A stretch of 64,000 nucleotides of DNA from Auraticoccus cholistanensis. GTDB taxonomy: Bacteria > Actinomycetota > Actinomycetes > Propionibacteriales > Propionibacteriaceae. Below, piece by piece: positions 60,876 through 64,000 of this stretch (the first letter of the stretch is position 1; every line of letters starts with the position of its first letter). A program made the translations under genes and the position numbers. The notes under the pieces are model-generated. The model made no database searches. It worked only from the letters and a program-made list of their open reading frames with translations, and was not told the DNA's origin. The stretch spans positions 261,262 to 325,261 of the forward strand of contig NZ_WPCU01000003.1 in the NCBI RefSeq assembly GCF_009742705.1, written 5' to 3'.

Positions 60876-61739
60876 TCAGACCTCCAGTCGGTCGCGCAGG
60901 GAGTCGCCGAGCAGGCTGATCGCGATCACGGTGAGCGTGAGCACGAGGCCGGCGATGGTGGTGATCCACCAGGCGGTGGCCATGTAGGGCTGGCCCGTGG
61001 ACAGCACCTGCCCCCAGTCGGGCACCTCGTTGCGCGGGCCGAGGCCGAGGAAGCTCAGCGAGGCAGCGAGCACGATGGAGGTGCCGACGTTGATCGTGCC
61101 GAGCACGACCACCGGGGCCAGCGAGTTGGGCAGCACGTGCCGCCACAGGATCCGGAAGGCGGAGAAGCCGTTGCTGCGGGCGGCCTCGACGAAGAGCCGG
61201 CTGCGGATCACCATCACCTGCCCGCGCGCCACCCGGGCGAAGACGGGGACCAGGGCGAGCCCGACGGCGAGCACCAGGTTGCGGGTGCTCGGCCCCAGCG
61301 AGGCCGCGATGAGCAGGGCGGTGAGGATCCCGGGGAAGGCCATCAGCACGTCCAGCAGCCGCCCGACGAGCATGTCGACCCATCCGCCGGCGTACCCCGC
61401 GACGAGTCCGATCGCGGACCCGACCACCAGGCCGAGGACCGTGCTGCAGACCCCGATGAGCAGGGCGCTGCGGGTGCCGTGCACCATCAACGTGTAGAGG
61501 TCGCGGCCGTACTGGTCGGTGCCGAAGACGCCCTCCCCCGGCGGCATCAGCACCAGCGAAGGGCGCAGCCGCGTGGGGTCGTCCGAGGCGAGCAGGCCCG
61601 GGGCCACCGCGGCGAGCAGCAGCAGCAGCACCCAGACCGCGGCCACCCAGGTCACGCCGGAGTGGCCACGCAGCCGGCGCAGTCCCGGGACCCGGCCGGC
61701 GAGGCTGACCGGCAGCGCCGGCGTCGTGGTGATCGCCAT
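60876..61739 (-). CDS. ABC transporter permease, DppC/OppC type
   Basis: A 287-residue permease with an N-terminal helix (about 31-50), the typical GTDQYGRDLYTLMVHGTR and five further helices. The EAA loop is RLFVEAARSNGFSAFRILW followed by HVLPNSLAPVVV. It begins 1 nt after the amidohydrolase stop, so it is co-translated with it. It pairs with the DppB-type permease at the right edge. Confidence 0.94.
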   Translation of the reverse strand: MAITTTPALPVSLAGRVPGLRRLRGHSGVTWVAAVWVLLLLLAAVAPGLLASDDPTRLRPSLVLMPPGEGVFGTDQYGRDLYTLMVHGTRSALLIGVCSTVLGLVVGSAIGLVAGYAGGWVDMLVGRLLDVLMAFPGILTALLIAASLGPSTRNLVLAVGLALVPVFARVARGQVMVIRSRLFVEAARSNGFSAFRILWRHVLPNSLAPVVVLGTINVGTSIVLAASLSFLGLGPRNEVPDWGQVLSTGQPYMATAWWITTIAGLVLTLTVIAISLLGDSLRDRLEV

Positions 61740-61740
61740 C

Positions 61741-63069
61741 TCAGCGCTCCTGCCCGGGAGCCGTGGCCACCAGCGCCTGCTGCTCGGTCTCGAGCAGCTC
61801 GGTGGTGACCTCGGTGCGGACGTGGCGGCCGAGCAGCTCCTTGGGCTTGGTGCTCAGCACCATCTGCTTCTGCGCCTCGGTCAGGGTGGGCATCGCCGGC
61901 AGCGGGTCGGGGGTGAACGGGGTGCCGGCGGTCATCACCCAGCGCAGGTCGTGCAGCGCGGCGACCCCCTTCCTCGGGTCCCCGGCGACGGCGATCAGGT
62001 CGGCGGAGTGACCCACCGACAGCCGTCCGGTCACGTCGGCCAGACCGAGGGCCTCGGCGGCCAGCGAGGTCGCCGCGACCAGCACGTCGGCGGTGGGCAT
62101 GCCGGCCTGCTCCATGCCGACCAGGCCGTGCACCAGCCCGTAGTGGGGGTTGTTGTTGATGCCCGCGTCGGTGGAGGCGATCACCTTGCCGCCCATCGCG
62201 TTGATCTCGACGTAGGGCGGCGGACCCTCGTCGAGCAGGTCCGCGATGACGGGGCCGAGGTGGCTGGCGGTCGGCGAGACGTAGATGCCGCGGTCGACGA
62301 TGCGCTGGGCGAGCTCGCGGTCGAAGCTCCGGCTGCCGTCGGTGCGCACGAAGGAGCAGTGCTCGAGGGTGTCGACGCCGGCCTCGACGGCCCGGGCGAT
62401 GCCCTCCACCCCGTGCGCGTGGGCGGCCACCCGCAGCCCCACCCGGTGCGCCTCGTCGACCACCGCCGTCAGCTGGGGGGTGACGAACTGGGCGAACCAG
62501 GGGGCGCTCCCGCGGGTCATGAAGCCACCGGTGGACATCACCTTGATCAGGTCGACACCGTGCTTGTGGTGGCGTCGGACGACCTTGCGCACCTCGTCCT
62601 CGGTGTCGGCCTCCCCGCCCATGTACCAGCAGTGGCCGCCGGTGACGGTGATGGGGGAGCCGGCGGTCAGCATCCGGGGTCCACGGGCGTCCCCGGCGGC
62701 GATGGCGTCGCGGACGGCGAGGTCGAGGTAGCCGCGGGCGCCCAGGTCGCGGGCGGTGGTGACCCCGGCGCTGAGCAGCTGCCGCGCGCTGCGCAGCATC
62801 AGCGCCACCTGCCGGGCGTCGTCCTCGGCCAGCATCCGCGCCACCGGGTCGTCGGAGCCGTCGAAGCACAGGTGGACGTGGGCGTCGATCAGCCCGGGCA
62901 TCACGGTGACGGCCCCCAGCGCGGTGACGGGCAGCTGCCCGTGCTCGGCGGGCAGCTCCGCGGCCGGGCCCAGCCAGGCGATGCGGCCCTCCAGCACCAC
63001 CAGGGCGCCGTCGTCGACCTGCTGGCCGGTGGCCGGGTCCTGGATCCGGTCGGCGGTGATCACGCTCAT
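61741..63069 (-). CDS. metal-dependent amidohydrolase (M38/imidazolonepropionase-like)
   Basis: A 442-residue enzyme of the amidohydrolase superfamily. The N-terminal metal site is GLIDAHVHLCF (His64, His66); the carboxylated lysine is in VDLIKVMSTGGF; further ligands are in RVAAHAHGVEG, TLEHCSFV and ASTDAGINN. The sequence is of the group annotated as Xaa-Pro dipeptidase-like or imidazolonepropionase-like. No signal peptide, so it is cytoplasmic. It sits between the two permease genes of a peptide importer, which suggests it hydrolyses the imported compound (a dipeptide or cyclic amide), but the substrate is not known. Confidence 0.9.
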   Translation of the reverse strand: MSVITADRIQDPATGQQVDDGALVVLEGRIAWLGPAAELPAEHGQLPVTALGAVTVMPGLIDAHVHLCFDGSDDPVARMLAEDDARQVALMLRSARQLLSAGVTTARDLGARGYLDLAVRDAIAAGDARGPRMLTAGSPITVTGGHCWYMGGEADTEDEVRKVVRRHHKHGVDLIKVMSTGGFMTRGSAPWFAQFVTPQLTAVVDEAHRVGLRVAAHAHGVEGIARAVEAGVDTLEHCSFVRTDGSRSFDRELAQRIVDRGIYVSPTASHLGPVIADLLDEGPPPYVEINAMGGKVIASTDAGINNNPHYGLVHGLVGMEQAGMPTADVLVAATSLAAEALGLADVTGRLSVGHSADLIAVAGDPRKGVAALHDLRWVMTAGTPFTPDPLPAMPTLTEAQKQMVLSTKPKELLGRHVRTEVTTELLETEQQALVATAPGQER

Positions 63070-63181
63070 GCTGGGTTCCCTTCGTGGTGTTCGGGACGGG
63101 CGGTGGGGCTGGTGCCGGCGGCCGGCGGGGGAGCGGCGGCGGGCCGGGTGCCTGGTCGGCGCGACGGGGTGGGCACCGGCC

Positions 63182-64000
63182 TCACCCCTTGCCCACGGCG
63201 ACGCGGATGCGCGGGTCGATGACGGAGTAGGAGACGTCGACCACGATGTTGATGAGCACGTAGAGCACGGCGATGACCAGCACGACGCCCTGGATGACGG
63301 GGAAGTCGCTGGTCGACACGCCCTGGACGAGCATCTGGCCGATGCCGCGGCGGGCGAAGACCGTCTCCACCACGACGGCGCCGGCGATCAGGGCCCCCAG
63401 CTGCAGGCCGACGATGGTGACGGTGGGGATGATCGCGTTGCGCAGCACGTGGCCGACCACCACCTGGCCCCGGGTGAGGCCCTTGGCGTACAGGGCGTCG
63501 ACGAAGGTCTCACCCATCAGCTCGAGCATGCTGTTGCGGACCAGCCGGGTGACCGTGCCGGCCGCGGACAGCCCGAGGGCCAGGGCGGGCAGCACCAGGG
63601 CGCGCACGCCGCCGCTGCCGGTCGCCGGGAAGAGCGGCAGCGTGAAGGAGAACAGCATCAGCAGGATCAGCCCCACCCAGAACGAGGGCATCGCGGTGCC
63701 GACCAGCGACAGGGTGCGGATCAGGGCGTCCGGCCAGCGGTTGCGCCACACGGCGGCCACGGTGCCGAGCAGGATCCCCGCCACCGCCGAGACCGCCGCG
63801 GCGGCCACCGCGAGCTGCAGCGTGGGGCCGATCTGCTGGCCGATCATCGTCAGCACCGGCTGACGGCTGGCGTAGCTGGTGCCCAGGTCGAGGGTGAGGG
63901 CGTCCCCGACGAACTTGAGGTACTGCAGCCACAGCGGTTGGTCCAGCCCGAACTGCAGCCGCAGCGCCTCCTGCGCCTCGGGGGTGGTGGGAGCACCGGC
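63182..64000 (-). CDS. ABC transporter permease, DppB/OppB type (5' end outside window)
   Basis: The open frame runs to the right edge. The visible 272 residues start near ...TPEAQEALRLQFGLDQPLW and GTSYASRQPVLTMIGQQ, the periplasmic part of a DppB-type permease, so about 30-50 N-terminal residues are missing. Helices and the EAA loop (ETFVDALYAKGLTRGQVVV, HVLRNAIIPT) are complete, and the chain ends SYSVIDPRIRVAVGKG. An internal ATG at 63856 is not the true start. It is the upstream gene of the peptide-transport operon as far as seen; a binding protein is expected beyond the edge. Confidence 0.93.
   Translation of the reverse strand, partial: AGAPTTPEAQEALRLQFGLDQPLWLQYLKFVGDALTLDLGTSYASRQPVLTMIGQQIGPTLQLAVAAAAVSAVAGILLGTVAAVWRNRWPDALIRTLSLVGTAMPSFWVGLILLMLFSFTLPLFPATGSGGVRALVLPALALGLSAAGTVTRLVRNSMLELMGETFVDALYAKGLTRGQVVVGHVLRNAIIPTVTIVGLQLGALIAGAVVVETVFARRGIGQMLVQGVSTSDFPVIQGVVLVIAVLYVLINIVVDVSYSVIDPRIRVAVGKG

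Noticed and set aside
63182-63856. A 224-residue complete permease starting at ATG 63856
   Set aside because: Family-typical sequence (QYLKF...GTSYASRQP) continues in frame upstream to the window edge, so the gene is cut by the boundary.

Overview
The window is very GC-rich and densely coded. GTG starts are common, stops and starts often overlap by 4 nt, and several genes look leaderless. Together with the gene families seen (tRNA adenosine deaminase-associated protein, YcnI/CopCD, Eis-type acetyltransferase, ESX-like small proteins, the SRP RNA-dnaX-ybaB-recR order), this points to a chromosomal segment of a high-GC actinomycete. A propionibacterial or related soil actinobacterium is possible, but I cannot place it further. 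I see no insertion sequence, prophage or CRISPR array. Two tRNA-Ser genes and the SRP RNA are present.

Layout. 1-5.1 kb: BlaI/M56 regulator-protease pair, copper-linked CopCD and YcnI proteins, small membrane proteins. 5.1-9.6 kb: rpiR-ngcEFG-like amino-sugar uptake operon. 9.7-11.6 kb: divergent, apparently leaderless Eis acetyltransferase and DedA-like protein. 11.6-15.4 kb: ESX-like triad (YbaB-like, WXG100-like, and a 998-residue PPE-like proline-rich membrane protein) with no secretion machinery nearby. 15.5-18.1 kb: menB, an epimerase-like protein and upp. 18.2-23.6 kb: a secreted protein and a giant VWA/DUF11 LPXTG surface protein. 23.8-25.1 kb: tadA pair and tRNA-Ser(CGA). 25.2-29.7 kb: membrane protein and a second sugar ABC importer. 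29.7-31.9 kb: FMN riboswitch followed by a RibXY-type riboflavin importer. 31.9-36.1 kb: K+/H+ antiporter, LytR_C protein, HerA-like ATPase. 36.1-41.0 kb: iron-siderophore uptake operon behind an iron box. 41.0-43.9 kb: glycosyltransferase, GH29 fucosidase and a separate small-ORF transcription unit. 43.9-45.7 kb: KDG kinase and KDPG aldolase. 45.8-47.8 kb: MFS transporter and MerR regulator with a MerR-type promoter. 47.9-52.2 kb: tRNA-Ser(GGA), SRP RNA, dnaX, ybaB, recR. 52.2-52.6 kb: a non-coding array of about fifteen short motifs spaced near 21 bp. 52.6-57.4 kb: long-chain olefin cluster oleA-oleBC-oleD. 57.4-64.0 kb: MFS transporter and a Dpp/Opp-type peptide ABC operon with an embedded amidohydrolase, running off the right edge.

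The genes form several self-contained nutrient modules: two CUT1 sugar importers without their own ATPase (probably served by a shared MsiK-type ATPase), riboflavin uptake under FMN control, ferric-siderophore uptake and reduction under iron control, and peptide uptake. The most unusual elements are the phased repeat array after recR, the ESX-like triad with an unrecognised C-terminal domain, the small-ORF unit at 43.3-43.8 kb, the long palindrome between the sugar and riboflavin operons, and the recurring TAnnnT-N6-start arrangement that suggests many leaderless mRNAs.
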